Counted from the first letter of the stretch, positions 27,566 to 38,142 are shown. The stretch: 64,000 bases of DNA from Rhodoferax sp. (GCF_013297935.1 NZ_JAAFIX010000003.1:124001-188000), one strand, 5' to 3'. Notes: generated by a model from the letters alone, not told the origin. Numbers and translations: made by a program.

Positions 27566-28378
27566 ATGCAGTTTGAGACCCTTAGCATCACGCTGGACGC
27601 CCACATCGCCACCGTACGCCTGAACCGGCCCGACAAGGCCAACGCTATGAACGCCACCATGTGGCAAGAGATTCGCAAGGCATTTGAGTGGGTGGACCGC
27701 ACGCCCGAGGCCCGCGTGGCGGTGTTGCAGGGCGAGGGCAAGTTGTTTTGTGCGGGCATTGATCTGCAGATGATGATGGGCATCAGCGCCGACGTGCGCA
27801 ACGACTGCGATGGCCGCACCCGCGAGGCCATGCGCCGCGTGATTCTGGACATGCAAGACACACTTACCAGCCTGGAGCGCTGCCGCAAGCCGGTGCTGGC
27901 GGCCATCCACGGCGGGTGCATTGGTGGGGGTATTGACCTCGTCACCTGTGCCGACATGCGTTACGCCAGCGCCGATGCGTACTTCACCATCAAAGAAATC
28001 GACATCGGCATGACCGCCGACGTGGGCACCCTGCAGCGCCTGCCCAAGCTGGTGGGCGATGGCATCACCCGCGAGCTGGCCTACACCGGCCGCAAGATGG
28101 ACGCTACCGAGGCCGAAAGCATCGGCCTGGTGAACCGCGTGTTCGAGAGCCGCGAGGCGCTTTACGCCGGGGTGCAAGACATTGCGGCCACCATTGCCGC
28201 CAAGTCGCCCCTGTCGATCCGCGGCACCAAAGAAATGATCACCTACGCCCGCGACCACAGCGTGGCCGACAGCCTGAACTACATTGCCACCTGGAACGCC
28301 GCCATGCTGATGAGCCAGGATTTGACGGAGGCGATGACGGCGAACATGCAAAAGCGGACGCCTGTTTTTAAGGACTGA
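27566..28378 (+). CDS. Crotonase-family enzyme, probable delta3,5-delta2,4-dienoyl-CoA isomerase (ECH1-like)
   Basis: 270 residues; the ATG at 27566 follows AGGAG. The crotonase landmarks are RLNRPDKANAMNATMW, the oxyanion segment FCAGIDLQMMMG and GGCIGGGIDLVTCADMRYAS. The segment EIDIGMTADVGTLQRLPKLV carries the acidic residues that distinguish mitochondrial/peroxisomal ECH1 isomerases from hydratases. It moves double bonds in 3,5-dienoyl-CoA to the 2,4 position, which is exactly the substrate form of FadH. The pairing with the preceding gene is therefore functional as well as positional. Confidence 0.9.
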   Translation: MQFETLSITLDAHIATVRLNRPDKANAMNATMWQEIRKAFEWVDRTPEARVAVLQGEGKLFCAGIDLQMMMGISADVRNDCDGRTREAMRRVILDMQDTLTSLERCRKPVLAAIHGGCIGGGIDLVTCADMRYASADAYFTIKEIDIGMTADVGTLQRLPKLVGDGITRELAYTGRKMDATEAESIGLVNRVFESREALYAGVQDIAATIAAKSPLSIRGTKEMITYARDHSVADSLNYIATWNAAMLMSQDLTEAMTANMQKRTPVFKD

Positions 28379-28410
28379 ACATCGTTCCGCTCTTGGGGTT
28401 TTGCTGAGCC

Positions 28411-28512
28411 CGCAGCAGACCAGGGGTACGTACCTCCGCTCGTGTCCCCCGCCCGCTCCAGCGGGCTCCTCCTTGACCTCGCTGCGGCACGCACCCCTGG
28501 CCTGCTGCTGCG
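28411..28512. repeat. Hairpin repeat family B, copy B
   Basis: Same 42-nt core and orientation as the fdhD copy (CGTGTCCCCCGCCCGCTCC, then GGCTCCTCCTTGACCT) at 28439-28480. The flanking arms (28411-28438 and 28481-28512) pair imperfectly: CGCAGCAG and CCAGGGGT-CGT-CC recur inverted on the other side. The arm sequence is unlike that of the other copies. Confidence 0.75.
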
Positions 28513-28600
28513 AAGTGACGTTTTCATGGTTTGCAAGCCAAGTCAATTCCAGAGCGGAGCGGCCGGCTGTTTTCGCAATGTGCCTAAAAACATCCGTGCA

Positions 28601-28692
28601 GGATCAGGCGGGCCGGGCGTTTTGCGTAGGTCAAGGAGGAGCCCGCGCAGCGGGCGGGGGACACGGAGCAAAACGCCCGGCCCGCCTGATCC
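28601..28692. repeat. Hairpin repeat family B, copy C, with perfect 25-bp arms
   Basis: Arms 28601-28625 (begins GGATCAGGCGGGCCGG) and 28668-28692 are perfect reverse complements over 25 bp. The 42-nt loop is the family core in reverse orientation and itself holds a smaller hairpin, GCCCGC-GCA-GCGGGC. It lies 71 bp before the metG start codon. Confidence 0.85.
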
Positions 28693-28762
28693 CCCCGCAA
28701 ACACGGCAACCCAGCACAGCCCGACTAAAATCATCGGTTCCTCCGTGAAAGTCGATTTCTCC

Positions 28763-30931
<2,169 letters not shown>

Positions 30932-30958
30932 ACCCTGGCTTGCGAACCGCTCCCACAC

Positions 30959-31705
30959 ATGCTCCATTGGTTCCACGGCTGGGTTGACACGGTTCGCACA
31001 CCGCAAGCCAATACCCGACTGGGCATGGTGTTGGCCGCGGTCGCCGGAGCCACCAACGCGGGCGGCTTTCTGGCGGTGCATGAGTACACCTCGCACGTCA
31101 CCGGGGTGGTCTCCACGGTCGTGGACTCTGTAGTGCTGGGCCACACCGATGTGGCACTCACAGGGCTGGCCATGCTGGTGTCGTTTGTGCTGGGTGCCAT
31201 GACCACGGCCATTTTGGTGAACTGGGGGCTTCGCCGCCAGTTGCACATGGCGTATGGCCTCCCCCTGCTGCTAGAGGCCGGGCTGTTGCTGCTATTCGGT
31301 GTGTTCGGCGGCGCCATGAACTACGCCACCTACTTCTTTGCCCCGCTCACCGTCGTGTTGCTGTGCTTCATCATGGGGCTTCAGAACGCGGTGATCACCA
31401 AGATCTCACGCGCTGAAATTCGCACCACCCACCTGACCGGTCTGGTAACTGACGTGGGCATTGAGCTGGGCAAGATGGTCTACATCAACACCGCCCCGGG
31501 TGAGCCGCGCGTGCAGGCCAACACCGACAAGCTGCGCCTGCATGGCTTGCTGATCGGCAGCTTTATTGCCGGCGCGCTGGGCGGCGCCATGGGCTTTAAG
31601 ACCCTGGGATTCATCACCACCGTGCCACTGGCAATGGCGCTTTTGCTACTCATTTACCGGCCCATGCTGCTCGACGCGCGGCGCTGGTACCTGCACACCC
31701 CTTAA
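30959..31705 (+). CDS. YoaK/DUF1275 family membrane protein
   Basis: 248 residues, six or seven hydrophobic helices. DUF1275 features are AAVAGATNAGGFLAVHEYTS near the N-terminus, THLTGLVTDVGIELGKM near residue 160, and a closing helix pair. The function of the family is not established; it is a small inner-membrane protein often considered a transporter of unknown substrate. It starts 27 bp after metG on the same strand, so transcription from the metG promoter is likely. Confidence 0.88.
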   Translation: MLHWFHGWVDTVRTPQANTRLGMVLAAVAGATNAGGFLAVHEYTSHVTGVVSTVVDSVVLGHTDVALTGLAMLVSFVLGAMTTAILVNWGLRRQLHMAYGLPLLLEAGLLLLFGVFGGAMNYATYFFAPLTVVLLCFIMGLQNAVITKISRAEIRTTHLTGLVTDVGIELGKMVYINTAPGEPRVQANTDKLRLHGLLIGSFIAGALGGAMGFKTLGFITTVPLAMALLLLIYRPMLLDARRWYLHTP

Positions 31706-31723
31706 CCCGGGCATGTGCCCGGG
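31706..31723. other. Short perfect hairpin between the YoaK-like gene and nadB
   Basis: CCCGGGCA-TG-TGCCCGGG, 8-bp GC-rich arms. No T-run follows on either side, so it is not a standard terminator. It occupies the region just upstream of nadB and could hinder ribosome access or mark an mRNA end. Confidence 0.5.
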
Positions 31724-31741
31724 CCCAACCACTTTTGTGTC

Positions 31742-33349
31742 ATGACAACTTCCACGCACCCCATACTGCACTTTGACGTGCTCATCGTTGGAAGCGGCCT
31801 CGCCGGCCTGAGTGCGGCGCTGCTGCTCTCGCAGCAATACCGCGTAGCCATTTTGACCAAGCGAGCAGTGCGCGAAGGCAGCAGCGGCTGGGCCCAAGGC
31901 GGTATTGCCGCCGTGTGGGACAAGGACGACAGCTTTGCCGCCCACGTGGACGACACCCTCATTGCCGGAGCCGGCCTGTGCGACCTCAAAGCCACCCAGT
32001 TCGTGGTGGAAAACGCGCCCCAGTCGATCGCCTGGTTGCAAAAGCTGGGGGTGCCGTTTTCAGAAGAAGCCGGCCACGCCGGCCAGCTGCACCTCACGCG
32101 CGAAGGCGGCCACAGCGCACGCCGCATCGTCCATGTGACCGACGCCACCGGTGCCGCTGTACAGCAGACCCTGATCGAGCAGGTGAAAGCCAGCCCCAAT
32201 GTGACGCTGTTTGAACACCACACGCTGGTGGACCTGATCACCACCACCAAGCTGGGGCAGACTGGCCCCAACCGCTGCGTAGGCCTCTACGCGCTGGACG
32301 ACGATACCGACGAAGTGCTCACCTTCCAGGCAGCCCACACCATTCTGGCCACCGGCGGCGCGGGCAAGGTCTACCTCTACACCACCAACCCTGACACCGC
32401 CACGGGCGACGGCATTGCCGCCGCCTGGCGCGCAGGCTGCCAGGTGCAGAACATGGAGTTCATCCAGTTCCACCCCACCTGCTTGTTTCACCCGCACGCC
32501 AAGAGCTTTTTGATTACCGAGGCCGTACGCGGCGAGGGTGGCCGCCTGCTGCTGCCCACCGGCGAGCGCTTCATGCCCAAGCACGACCCGCGCGCCGAGC
32601 TGGCCCCGCGCGACGTGGTGGCCCGCGCCATCGACTTCGAGATGAAGAAAGGCGGCTTCGATTGCGTGTACCTCGACATTTCGCACCAGCCGCTGAGCTT
32701 TATCCTGGAGCACTTCCCCAACATTTATGCCCGCTGCCTGGAGCTGGGCATCGACATGGCCAAGCAGCCCATCCCCGTGGTGCCGGCTGCCCACTACACC
32801 TGCGGCGGCGTGGTCACCGACCTCGATGCCCGCACCGATGTGCAAGGCTTATATGCCGTGGGCGAAACCGCTTGTACCGGCTTGCACGGCGCGAACCGTT
32901 TGGCATCAAATTCGCTGGTGGAGTGCATGGTGTTTGCGCGGGCAGCTACTGCTTTGATAGCAAGTGAACTCTCTGCAGGCAAGACAGATCAACCCCGCGA
33001 ACTCCCCGCCTGGGACGACAGCCGCGTGACCGATGCGGATGAGAGCGTGGTCATCTCCCACAACTGGGACGAGTTGCGTCGCTTCATGTGGGACTACGTG
33101 GGCATTGTGCGCACCAACAAACGCCTGGACCGCGCCGCCCACCGCATTGCGCTGCTGCAAGACGAAATTCAGGAGTTCTACGCGCACTTCCACGTCACGC
33201 GCGACCTGCTGGAGCTGCGCAACCTCGTTCAGGTGGCCGACCTGATTGTGAAAAGCGCCCAAGCCCGCCACGAGAGCCGAGGCCTGCACTTCAGCCGGGA
33301 TTACCCCGGACTGCTGGACGCTGCGGTGCCTACGACACTGAAGCCTTGA
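31742..33349 (+). CDS. nadB: L-aspartate oxidase NadB
   Basis: 535 residues from the ATG at 31742. It oxidises L-aspartate to iminoaspartate, the first step of de novo NAD synthesis, completed by nadA and nadC at 42.5-44.4 kb. Motifs: the FAD dinucleotide fold DVLIVGSGLAGLSAALLLSQ, SSGWAQGGIAAVWD, LTREGGHSARRIVH, GVVTDLDARTDVQGLYAVGE and ACTGLHGANRLASNSLVECM. A C-terminal helical domain follows. A stretch at residues ~400-417 between the domains is encoded by repeat-like DNA. Confidence 0.97.
   Translation: MTTSTHPILHFDVLIVGSGLAGLSAALLLSQQYRVAILTKRAVREGSSGWAQGGIAAVWDKDDSFAAHVDDTLIAGAGLCDLKATQFVVENAPQSIAWLQKLGVPFSEEAGHAGQLHLTREGGHSARRIVHVTDATGAAVQQTLIEQVKASPNVTLFEHHTLVDLITTTKLGQTGPNRCVGLYALDDDTDEVLTFQAAHTILATGGAGKVYLYTTNPDTATGDGIAAAWRAGCQVQNMEFIQFHPTCLFHPHAKSFLITEAVRGEGGRLLLPTGERFMPKHDPRAELAPRDVVARAIDFEMKKGGFDCVYLDISHQPLSFILEHFPNIYARCLELGIDMAKQPIPVVPAAHYTCGGVVTDLDARTDVQGLYAVGETACTGLHGANRLASNSLVECMVFARAATALIASELSAGKTDQPRELPAWDDSRVTDADESVVISHNWDELRRFMWDYVGIVRTNKRLDRAAHRIALLQDEIQEFYAHFHVTRDLLELRNLVQVADLIVKSAQARHESRGLHFSRDYPGLLDAAVPTTLKP
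32941..32990. repeat. Dispersed repeat family A, possible copy inside nadB
   Basis: GCAGCTACTGCTTTGATAGC followed by AAGTGAACTCTCTGCAGGCA. The left block (AGCTACT-n-TTTGATAGC) is close to that at 40702; the right half is diverged. It encodes AATALIASELSAGKTDQ between the flavin domain and the C-terminal helices. Confidence 0.4.
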
Positions 33350-33361
33350 GCCCCTCGCAAA

Positions 33362-34345
33362 TCAGGCTGTTTTCACCAAGGCCAAGCCGGGGCCTACCGC
33401 TTGTAAACGGGCGACGGGCGCAGCCACCAACATCCGGTCAGCCACTTCTTTGAGTACCTGCCGCAGCCAACGCTGCGCCGGTGCGCGCTGGTTGCGGCTG
33501 TGCCAGATTTGGTAGAAGCGCATGTGCGGGTAGTCGATCGGGCAGGGCACCACGATGAGCGGCAGCGTGCGGGCATAGTGCTCTGCGAAATGGCGACTGA
33601 TGGTGAAGATCAAGTCGGTCCCCGGCAGCATGTTGGGCGCCATGCTGAAGAACGGCACGATCATGCGCGCGTTGCGCGTGAGCCGGTGGGTGGCGAGGTA
33701 CTTGTCGATCACCCCCCGGTGGCTGGATGAATAGGGCAGTGGCACCACATGCGGTGCATGCAGATACTGCTCCCGGGTCATGGGGCTGCGCGCCAGCGGG
33801 TTGTTACGGTCCATGAGGACGACCACGTCGTCTTCCAGCAGCGGCGCGGTGTGCAGGTGCTCCGGGGGCTCCGGCCAATTGCCGATGACAACGTCGAGCT
33901 CGCCATTGGCCAAGGCCGCTTCGAAGTCATAGCCCGGCCCCAAGGGGTGCACCATCAGCCGCGCGTTGGGGGCATCGCGCCGCAGCGCCTTGGCCACACC
34001 GGCCATGAACACGGTAGACAGGTAGTCCGGGCAGCCGATCTTGAACAGTTGTTGGGTCGTTTCAGGCTCAAACTGCTCCCCGGCGGTGAAGAGTTTGTCG
34101 ATATCAGCGAGTGCGCCCCGGGCGGTTTCCAGCACTTCCAGGCCGCGGGGCGTAGGCACCATGCTGTTGCCGCTGCGCACCAGCAACTCGTCGTTGAACA
34201 CCAAGCGCAGCTTGCGCAGTGCCGCACTGATGGCTGGCTGGGTTTGGTTCATACGGGTTGCCACACGGGTGAGGTTGCGCTCACTCAGCAAGGACACCAG
34301 CACCCTGAGCAGGTAGGTATCGAGGGGATCGTTTTGACGGGCCAT
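33362..34345 (-). CDS. LysR family transcriptional regulator (candidate regulator of uraD-TRAP genes)
   Basis: 327 residues. The ATG at 34345 is preferred because GGAG lies 7 nt upstream; an ATG at 34351 would leave no spacing. HTH: NLTRVATRMNQTQPAISAALRKLRLVF; effector domain from ~residue 95 (FKIGCPDYLSTVFMAGVAKA). The layout, with the NodD/DntR-like opening LLRVLVSLLSERNLT, is that of regulators of catabolic genes. It is divergent from uraD over 147 bp, with a palindromic T-N11-A site between, so it probably controls uraD and the TRAP transporter. Confidence 0.9.
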   Translation of the reverse strand: MARQNDPLDTYLLRVLVSLLSERNLTRVATRMNQTQPAISAALRKLRLVFNDELLVRSGNSMVPTPRGLEVLETARGALADIDKLFTAGEQFEPETTQQLFKIGCPDYLSTVFMAGVAKALRRDAPNARLMVHPLGPGYDFEAALANGELDVVIGNWPEPPEHLHTAPLLEDDVVVLMDRNNPLARSPMTREQYLHAPHVVPLPYSSSHRGVIDKYLATHRLTRNARMIVPFFSMAPNMLPGTDLIFTISRHFAEHYARTLPLIVVPCPIDYPHMRFYQIWHSRNQRAPAQRWLRQVLKEVADRMLVAAPVARLQAVGPGLALVKTA

Positions 34346-34380
34346 GGCCATTCTCCGGAGTAGCCAAAGCCCAAGCACAT

Positions 34381-34397
34381 GTTATGCCAGTCATAAC
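34381..34397. promoter_or_regulatory. Probable LysR binding site upstream of uraD
   Basis: GTTATG-CCAGT-CATAAC, 6-bp arms, containing a T-N11-A core. It is 36 bp from the regulator start and 96 bp from the uraD start. Confidence 0.65.
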
Positions 34398-34492
34398 AAA
34401 CACCGCGCGCACGCCGGGGGGAGCCACCCTAAACTTTTATGGGTGGGCGATACGGCTCACTTATTGCTTACCCCTTTACAAGGCTTTTCGAC

Positions 34493-35032
34493 ATGCACGT
34501 CACGCTCCCCTCTCCGACAGCACAGCTCCGGCTGGAGACTTTGAACGCCATGTCCGAAGAGCGTTTCGTGGAATGCCTCGGGGAGGTGTTTGAGCACTCC
34601 CCCTGGGTGGCACGCGCAGCGTTTACAGCGGGTCCGTTTGCGGACATCGGCACACTGCATACCGCCATGGTCGCTGCCATGAACCGGGCTGAAGCCCCGG
34701 CACAACTGGCTTTGTTATGCGCCCACCCGGAGCTGGCAGGTAAAGCGGCCCAACGAGGGGAGCTCACGGACGCGTCTACCCAAGAGCAATCGCGCGCTGG
34801 ACTGGATGCCCTCACCCCCCAGGAAATGCTGCAAATCACCGCCCTGAACGCCGCCTACCGGGAGCGCCATGGTTTCCCGTTCATCGTGTGTGTGGGCCAA
34901 CACACCAAAGCCAGCATTTTTTCAACCTTCGCCCAGCGTGTGGCCCAAGACCCGCACCACGAACGAACCGAAGCGCTGCGGCAAGTCGCCGCCATTGCGC
35001 TGTTGCGTTTGAACAAACTGATTTCCCCTTAA
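34493..35032 (+). CDS. uraD: 2-oxo-4-hydroxy-4-carboxy-5-ureidoimidazoline decarboxylase
   Basis: 179 residues from the ATG at 34493. OHCU decarboxylase converts the second intermediate of urate oxidation to (S)-allantoin. Family segments are LNAMSEERFVECLGEVFEHS, the catalytic-region LLCAHPELAGKA, LNAAYRERHGFPFIVCV and a C-terminal helix with EALRQVAAIALLRL. No urate oxidase or HIU hydrolase gene lies nearby; the gene leads a cluster with a TRAP transporter instead. The start has only a weak ribosome site. Confidence 0.9.
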   Translation: MHVTLPSPTAQLRLETLNAMSEERFVECLGEVFEHSPWVARAAFTAGPFADIGTLHTAMVAAMNRAEAPAQLALLCAHPELAGKAAQRGELTDASTQEQSRAGLDALTPQEMLQITALNAAYRERHGFPFIVCVGQHTKASIFSTFAQRVAQDPHHERTEALRQVAAIALLRLNKLISP

Positions 35033-35059
35033 CTCCATCCACCCACCTCAGGACTCACC

Positions 35060-36127
35060 ATGCACCAACACCCTCACCCCCTCCGCAAAGCACTCAGCAC
35101 CCTCGGCTTAGCCCTGGTGCTCGCGGGCTCCGCCAGCGTTGCATCGGCAGCCGATTTCACCATGCGGGTGGCCGGCAACTTTTCGTCCAATGTGCGTCAC
35201 TCGGACGGCATTGAGCGCCCCTTTTTCACCGGCCTGCCCAAGGCGACCGGCATCGACATGGACGTGAAGTTCAACCCCATGGATGTGGTGAACGTGAAGC
35301 CCGACGACGCTCTGCGCCTGCTGCGCTCCAATGTGTTTGACGTGATGTCGGTGCAGATCGGCAGCGTTGCGCGTGACGATCCATTCTTTGAAGGCATTGA
35401 CCTCGCCGGTGTCTCCACCAACATGACCATGCTGCGCGAGTCCATGGAAGCCTACCGCCAGGTCTTCGACAAGCGCCTACAAGAAAAATTCAAGGCCAAG
35501 GCCCTGACACTGTGGCCCTTCGGCCCTCAAGTGTTCTTCTGCAACAAACCCATCAAATCGATTGCCGACTTCAAGGGTCTGAAGATCCGCAGCTTCACGC
35601 CCAGCATGTCCGCTATGTTGCAAAACCTGGGCGCCACACCCGTCACCCTGTCGTTCTCTGAGGTGTATTCCGCACTGGGCAACGGCGTGGTGGACTGCGG
35701 TGTCACATCGGCCAACTCGGGCAACTCCGGCAAGTGGCCTGAAGTCACCCAGTACTTCTACCCCCTGGCCGTGGCCGGTTCGGTACAGGGTCACTTTGTG
35801 AATATCGACTTCTGGAACAAGCTCAGCCCTGCCCAGCAAGCCAAGATTTCCGCCGAGTTCAAGAAAATGGAGGACCAGATGTGGGATCTGGCCGAAGAAG
35901 GCACGGCCGACTCCATTGCCTGCAACACCGGCAAGACCTGCAAGAACGGCACGCCGTTCAAGATGACCCTGGTGCCAGTCACCGCCGATGACCAAGCCAA
36001 GGTAAAAGCCGCCTCTGCCGCTACCGTGCTGCCCATGTGGAAAACCGTGTGCAACAAGGTCGACCCCAAGTGCAGCGACACCTGGAACGCCACCGTGGGC
36101 AAAGCCCGTGGCATGACCATCAACTAA
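35060..36127 (+). CDS. dctP: TRAP transporter substrate-binding protein DctP-like
   Basis: 355 residues with a signal peptide (~31 residues, ending ASVASAA). A DctP-fold binder: SNVFDVMSVQIGSVARDDPF, and the conserved segment FKGLKIRSFTPSMSAMLQNL with the carboxylate-binding arginine, then VTLSFSEVYSALGNGVVDCG. It delivers an organic anion to the DctQM permease. Position after uraD suggests a purine-breakdown product (for example urate, allantoin or a derived acid) rather than a C4-dicarboxylate; inference only. Confidence 0.9.
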   Translation: MHQHPHPLRKALSTLGLALVLAGSASVASAADFTMRVAGNFSSNVRHSDGIERPFFTGLPKATGIDMDVKFNPMDVVNVKPDDALRLLRSNVFDVMSVQIGSVARDDPFFEGIDLAGVSTNMTMLRESMEAYRQVFDKRLQEKFKAKALTLWPFGPQVFFCNKPIKSIADFKGLKIRSFTPSMSAMLQNLGATPVTLSFSEVYSALGNGVVDCGVTSANSGNSGKWPEVTQYFYPLAVAGSVQGHFVNIDFWNKLSPAQQAKISAEFKKMEDQMWDLAEEGTADSIACNTGKTCKNGTPFKMTLVPVTADDQAKVKAASAATVLPMWKTVCNKVDPKCSDTWNATVGKARGMTIN

Positions 36128-36148
36128 GGCCGCACCGCGCAACACGCA

Positions 36149-36769
36149 ATGTCCAGTACCAACCCGATCAGCCAAGCCATTGCGCCGGCCGCCCGTTATG
36201 CCACCCTGGCATTCGGGTGGGTGGTACTGGCCTATGCGGTTGCGCTCAGCCTTGAAGTGCTGGGTCGCAAACTCTTCAACACCTCGTTCAAAGGCATCGA
36301 TGAACTCGGCGGATTTGTGCTGGCCGTGAGCGCCGCCATTGGAGCGTCCTACGCCATGGCCCAGCGCAGCCACACCCGGGTCGATGTGTTTCTGGTGCGC
36401 TTTCCGCGCCCGGTGCAAAGGGTGCTTAACACCCTGGCCATGGCGTGCTTTGCTTTCTTCGCTACCTTTGCCGCCTGGCGCGGTATCTCGGTGCTGATGG
36501 AAACTCTGGACTTCAAAAGCAGCGCACCGAATCTGGAAATCGCACTGTGGATTCCGCAATCCGCCTGGGTGCTGGGCCTGGTGCTACTGGCACTTATCTC
36601 GCTGGCCTACGCCTTTCATGCGCTGTATTTGCTGGTGACCCGACGCCCCGAACTCAACGCCTGGTATGGCCCCACGAGTGCACAGGAAGAACTGGAAGCC
36701 GAGCTTGCCGAGCTCAAGGCGCGCGGTACCGCCCAGTCGGCCGGCATGCAAGGGGGCTCCCATGGCTGA
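36149..36769 (+). CDS. dctQ: TRAP transporter small permease DctQ-like
   Basis: 206 residues with four hydrophobic helices (YATLAFGWVVLAYAVALSL; GFVLAVSAAIGASYAM; MACFAFFATFAAW; WVLGLVLLALISLAYAFHAL). It contains the family segment ELGGFVLAVSAAIGASYAMA followed by HTRVDVF. It links DctP and the large permease. The ~35-residue C-terminal tail is acidic and helical (AQEELEAELAELKARG). It overlaps dctM by 8 bp. Confidence 0.9.
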   Translation: MSSTNPISQAIAPAARYATLAFGWVVLAYAVALSLEVLGRKLFNTSFKGIDELGGFVLAVSAAIGASYAMAQRSHTRVDVFLVRFPRPVQRVLNTLAMACFAFFATFAAWRGISVLMETLDFKSSAPNLEIALWIPQSAWVLGLVLLALISLAYAFHALYLLVTRRPELNAWYGPTSAQEELEAELAELKARGTAQSAGMQGGSHG

Positions 36770-38072
36770 TATCTCGATCGCGGCAGTCGCGGCAGGCTTT
36801 GTGCTGCTCATCGGCCTGATGTGTCTGGGGCTGCATGTGGCCTTTGTGATGTTCATCCTCAGCCTGCTGGGCGCGGTGATGTACATCGGCTGGCCGGTGG
36901 CGTTGGAGTACGGCACCCAGTACTGGAGCGCCAACAACAACTTCGTGTTGGTTTCGGTCCCCCTTTTCATTTTGCTCGGTGAGTTGCTGGTGCGCGGAGG
37001 CTTTACCGACAAGATGTACCGCGCCCTATCCGACTGGCTCTCACCCCTGCCGGGCGGTCTGCTGCACTCCAACATCGGTGCCTCGGCCCTGTTTGCCGCA
37101 GTGTCGGGCTCGTCAGTGGCAACGGCGGCCACCATCGGTACGGTAGCACTTCCGGCCTTTAAGCAACGCGGCTACAACGCCCGCCTCGTGCTGGGCACCA
37201 TCGCCGCCGGGGCCACACTGGGCATCTTGATACCACCGTCGATCAACATGATCATTTACGGTGCTATGACCAACACCTCGGTGGGCAAACTTTACGCGGC
37301 GGGTGTGGTGCCGGGCTTGCTCCTGACGGCGCTCTTCATGGCGGTGATCGTGGTGGTCTGCCTCTGGAAACCCGCCTATGCCGGGACCCAAGAGCCGCCT
37401 TCGCCGCTCAAAGACAAGCTCCTGCGCTTGCTGGATCTGATACCGCCCGTCACGGTGATTGTGTTTGTCATGGGCAGCATCTACGCCGGCTGGGCCACGC
37501 CTACAGAGTCTGCGGCACTGGGTGTGGTGGTGTCTTTGTTGCTGTGTGCGGGCTACGGCCGGCTCAACATCAAGATGCTGCATGAATCATTCCTGACCAC
37601 GCTGTCCATCACCGCGATGATCATGCTGATTGCGGCTGCCGCGTTCTACCTGAACTTTGTACTCGGCATGATGGGCGTGCCCGACATGCTGACCAAGTTT
37701 GTCACCGGCATGCAGGCCAGCCCCGGCCAGATCATTCTGGTGCTGACTATTTTGTACCTGATTCTGGGCTGCTTTCTGGATGCTTTGGCCATGGTGGTGG
37801 GCACCATTCCTATTGTGTTCCCCATCGTCGTGGCGCTGGGCATCGACCCGGTGTGGTTTGGCATCTTCCTGGTGATCATGGCGGAGCTGGCGCTCATAAC
37901 CCCACCCGTGGGCATGAACCTGTATGTGGTGCAAGGCGTGCGCGGCGAGGGCAACATCCTTGATGTGATTTACGGCGTGCTGCCTTTCCTGCTCATCATG
38001 CTGCTGCTAGTAGCACTGATCTGGTTTTTCCCCGCCATCGTGATGTGGTTACCGGGAATGCTTTCAAGCTGA
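36762..38072 (+). CDS. dctM: TRAP transporter large permease DctM-like
   Basis: 436 residues from the ATG at 36762, with ~12 membrane helices. Signature stretches are NFVLVSVPLFILLGELLVRG, SGSSVATAATIGTVALPAFK, GATLGILIPPSINMIIYGAM and LITPPVGMNLYVVQG. It is the sodium- or proton-driven channel of the system. It is the last gene of the uraD-dctPQM unit, followed by a repeat-derived hairpin that can serve as terminator. Confidence 0.95.
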   Translation: MADISIAAVAAGFVLLIGLMCLGLHVAFVMFILSLLGAVMYIGWPVALEYGTQYWSANNNFVLVSVPLFILLGELLVRGGFTDKMYRALSDWLSPLPGGLLHSNIGASALFAAVSGSSVATAATIGTVALPAFKQRGYNARLVLGTIAAGATLGILIPPSINMIIYGAMTNTSVGKLYAAGVVPGLLLTALFMAVIVVVCLWKPAYAGTQEPPSPLKDKLLRLLDLIPPVTVIVFVMGSIYAGWATPTESAALGVVVSLLLCAGYGRLNIKMLHESFLTTLSITAMIMLIAAAAFYLNFVLGMMGVPDMLTKFVTGMQASPGQIILVLTILYLILGCFLDALAMVVGTIPIVFPIVVALGIDPVWFGIFLVIMAELALITPPVGMNLYVVQGVRGEGNILDVIYGVLPFLLIMLLLVALIWFFPAIVMWLPGMLSS

Positions 38073-38078
38073 TCATTG

Positions 38079-38142
38079 CTATCAAAAAAATAGCTGCTCC
38101 CCCTTTAAAAAAAGGGGCTAGCAGCTCTTTTTATTGATAAAC
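38079..38142. repeat. Dispersed repeat family A copy forming a bidirectional terminator
   Basis: GCTATCAAAAAAATAGCTGC, then CCCC and TTT pairing with AAA and GGGG, then CTAGCAGCTCTTTTTATTG. The hairpin arms AGCTGCT (38092-38098) and AGCAGCT (38120-38126) are extended by CCCCCTTT/AAAGGGG and followed by CTTTTTATT on the plus strand. On the minus strand ATTTTTTTGAT follows. It separates the convergent dctM and chemoreceptor genes. Confidence 0.85.

Larger units (their letters stand above)
28379..28762. other. 384-bp non-coding stretch with two family B hairpins, upstream of metG
   Basis: The metG frame is open through this stretch from 28442, but the encoded peptide is unlike MetRS and the DNA is two hairpin repeats in opposite orientation, so I treat it as untranslated. 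The metG promoter probably lies between 28693 and 28762 or between the hairpins. Confidence 0.7.

Noticed and set aside
28442..28762. Upstream extension of the metG frame
   Set aside because: The DNA is hairpin repeat and the peptide is unrelated to Met[18 protein letters not shown] at 28763 is the usual N-terminus.
31706..31723. Terminator after the YoaK-like gene
   Set aside because: The hairpin is perfect but lacks a T-run, so it is listed only as a hairpin.
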